From positions 1 through 64,000 of the forward strand of contig NZ_JAKFFT010000013.1 in NCBI RefSeq assembly GCF_021502655.1: 64,000 nucleotides of DNA, given 5' to 3'. Origin of the DNA: Dyadobacter sp. CY347 (GTDB lineage Bacteria; Bacteroidota; Bacteroidia; Cytophagales; Spirosomataceae). The position numbers were made by a program, and so were the translations under genes. How positions within the stretch are numbered: the first letter of the stretch is position 1; every line of letters begins with the position of its first letter. The notes beneath the pieces are model-generated. The model saw nothing but the letters and a program-made list of their open reading frames with translations, was not told the origin of the DNA and did not search any database. This document shows positions 62,579 to 64,000 of this stretch, piece by piece.

Positions 62579-63364
62579 TCACTGGGGATCGCTAGGTTTA
62601 TTGGTGGTCGGCGTGCTCACCTTTCCCTTCTCATTGGTATGAGTAAGCTGCTCCCGAAGACTTCTGACTTCTCCGGCGATATCATTAAGTGCCTTCGGAA
62701 GCTTCTGGAGTTCAAATTCCGTTCTCCTTACTTCGTTAATGTAAGTGAGCACACGCCCATGACCCAAGCTTATCGGTACAAATACTTCCCTTACTTCACC
62801 ACCCCTTATTTGGTGCTGGAAAGTAAGGCGAGCCAGGAAAGAGGCCGGTTTATTAGCATCCAGGAATGAGTAGAATTCATCCACCCAAATAGCAAAGGTT
62901 GCGTTCTTTGGCAGCGAAACAATCACGTCGTGGCCGGTAATTTTAGAAAAGCAGACAACATCGCCATCCCGATCCTTGGGCTTAATGGTCCGCAGCTCGT
63001 CATTGACACTCGTCTCCAGCCATTCGATCCGAATATTATAAGCGGTACTGCCACCCATATTTTTTACCAGAAGCTGCCAGATCATATAGCGTTCGGTCGA
63101 GTCGAACTCCACGGAAAGCACTGGCCGCTGGGATGCTTTTGCCTCGTAAACGACCTCGTAAGCAAAGCCAGATGCAAGGACCGAGACAATAACCGCGAGT
63201 GCGGCCGCACAGACCTCATATTTTCCTTCGGAAAGAGAATAGATGGTCAAAACAACAGCGCCGATTCCTAATAAAACCAAGCTGCCCAAAATACCCTTTC
63301 GCTGATCTTCAGCAGTCATAGCAAGTAAGTCAGATGAGGTGAAATGTGCTCCTATAATAGTCAT
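62579..63364 (-). CDS. Membrane protein, hypothetical
   Basis: 261 residues. Two transmembrane helices near the N-terminus (GSLVLLGIGAVVLTIYSL at about 27-44 and VCAAALAVIVSVLASGFAY at about 51-69), then a large domain with YMIWQLLVKNMGGSTAYNIRIEWLE, the style of a beta-sandwich often seen in bacterial proteins with an N-terminal membrane anchor, and a C-terminal coiled coil (ALNDIAGEVRSLREQLTHTNEKG). I do not recognise a specific family. Confidence 0.75.
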   Translation of the reverse strand: MTIIGAHFTSSDLLAMTAEDQRKGILGSLVLLGIGAVVLTIYSLSEGKYEVCAAALAVIVSVLASGFAYEVVYEAKASQRPVLSVEFDSTERYMIWQLLVKNMGGSTAYNIRIEWLETSVNDELRTIKPKDRDGDVVCFSKITGHDVIVSLPKNATFAIWVDEFYSFLDANKPASFLARLTFQHQIRGGEVREVFVPISLGHGRVLTYINEVRRTEFELQKLPKALNDIAGEVRSLREQLTHTNEKGKVSTPTTNKPSDPQ

Positions 63365-63841
63365 CTGGCGTGACTTGTCCCAGCTGCACTCAAACTTTCA
63401 TACAAACGGCTATATTATTAAAGCGAGTTATCGTCTGATTTCTGTATAATCAGCTTTTCCAGTGCAGGATCATTGGCCATACGGTATAGTTCGGTATCGA
63501 AAATATCCTGGACGTCTTATTTAATTTGGGCAATTTCGCTGGATCGTTCAGGCCGACTTAACACCGCAATGCTTATACAATCAATCGGCAGAAAGGCTTG
63601 TTCGCGAAAACGATCAATTAAATGAAATGTACGCTGATGTGCCTAACTAGTCTCTAAACTTGCAACATTTTGTTTCATGTTGCTGTTTGCAAAATCAAAT
63701 TTCATTTATTCAAGTATTCAACAAGTTAATTGAAACAAACCTGAAAATTGAGCATGTGAGCGTAAACGTATATCTTATGTAACCAAATTTTACTGTTCAA
63801 GGATTTTTTGATCTTGCCGACATTCCTGTCTAATTTTGGGT
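63365..63841. other. Degenerate intergenic stretch
   Basis: About 480 bp. A broken frame on the minus strand (about 63420-63700, with IAVLSRPERSSEIAQIK and DVQDIFDTELYRMANDPALE separated by a stop) suggests a decayed gene I cannot identify. Confidence 0.35.
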
Positions 63842-64000
63842 ATGAATGAACCCCTCGTACTTCCAGTCGAATATCTTGGCGCAACTATTGAACTGCCGCT
63901 GACGATTATCACACATGGGTACACTTATCAGCTTCAAATTGACATCGAGGGCAAGAAGCTCGTTTTTGAAAAAGATGATCAGGGTGAATACCGTGTTATT
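63842..64000 (+). CDS. Partial hypothetical protein, cut by window end
   Basis: 53 codons open from the ATG at 63842 to the last base, with no stop. The start MNEPLVLPVEYLGATIELPL is followed by THGYTYQLQIDIEGKKLVFE and DDQGEYRVI. This pattern occurs in small Bacteroidota hypothetical proteins, so I judge it a real gene start; function unknown. Confidence 0.6.
   Translation, partial: MNEPLVLPVEYLGATIELPLTIITHGYTYQLQIDIEGKKLVFEKDDQGEYRVI

Overview
The window reads as DNA from a Bacteroidota bacterium of the Cytophagales type (Dyadobacter/Spirosoma-like; the genus is an inference). The signs are type IX secretion (T9SS) C-terminal sorting domains on several secreted proteins, a PorU-like C25 sortase, remnants of a TonB-receptor/DUF4249 pair, and Bacteroidota -7 boxes (TAnnTTTG). 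I see no rRNA or tRNA genes and no CRISPR array. A complete plasmid backbone lies at about 38.7-50.2 kb, so the window is either part of a large mobilizable plasmid or a chromosome carrying one integrated. Many decayed genes surround it.

Layout. 1-6 kb: three tandem minus-strand genes for S74 (endosialidase-type chaperone) surface proteins behind a T9SS cargo gene. 7-13.7 kb: an OmpR-type response regulator and an Hpt protein, convergent with a very large hybrid kinase, which together make a plausible phosphorelay. 13.9-19.3 kb: a probable small-molecule locus with a StyA-like flavin monooxygenase, a GNAT/FeeM-like acyltransferase, a ThiF-nitroreductase fusion (Rv1355c type) and a receiver-only protein lacking the phospho-acceptor Asp. 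19.4-23.3 kb: lipoprotein, second T9SS cargo gene and a fourth S74 gene. 23.5-27.2 kb: a beta-lactamase-fold lipoprotein lacking catalytic residues, then fossils of its paralogue, a DUF4249 gene and a TonB receptor. 27.2-32.0 kb: PorU2-like sortase and a T9SS cargo gene in one operon. 32.5-38.2 kb: DHFR-like protein, WxcM/FdtA-like cupin, TlpA-like thioredoxin, a decayed S41 protease and a Fic protein with an apparent operator array.

38.7-50.2 kb is the plasmid backbone: serine resolvase with a dyad site, three ~230-bp tandem repeats, ParA plus a small ribbon-helix-helix-like partner, a replication initiator followed by 12 iterons, a predicted metallopeptidase, and a mobilization module (ParA-like ATPase, membrane protein and hypothetical protein on one side; MobC-like protein and relaxase on the other, with a candidate oriT between). 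50.2-64 kb: a LytTR regulator fossil, an N-formylglutamate-amidohydrolase-like T9SS protein, a long gene-poor stretch, a fifth S74 gene, IS3 and fasciclin remnants, DUF3050, NTR/MORN-repeat, and hypothetical genes.

The two strongest unlisted patterns are regulatory. (1) Nine intergenic sites share A/T arrays built of ~10-bp TTAA/TATA blocks. In seven of them a TTAA ends exactly 33 nt before a TAnnTTTG box, an eighth has TTAT in that position, and the ninth is offset by 2 nt. They precede the PorU2 operon, T9SS cargo, the monooxygenase and the acyltransferase, so they look like one regulon. (2) In the plasmid region, five clusters of at least four AGCACT/AGTGCT-like hexamers are spaced exactly or almost exactly 12 bp apart, upstream of parA and of rep. 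They look like a centromere/operator for the RHH-like protein.
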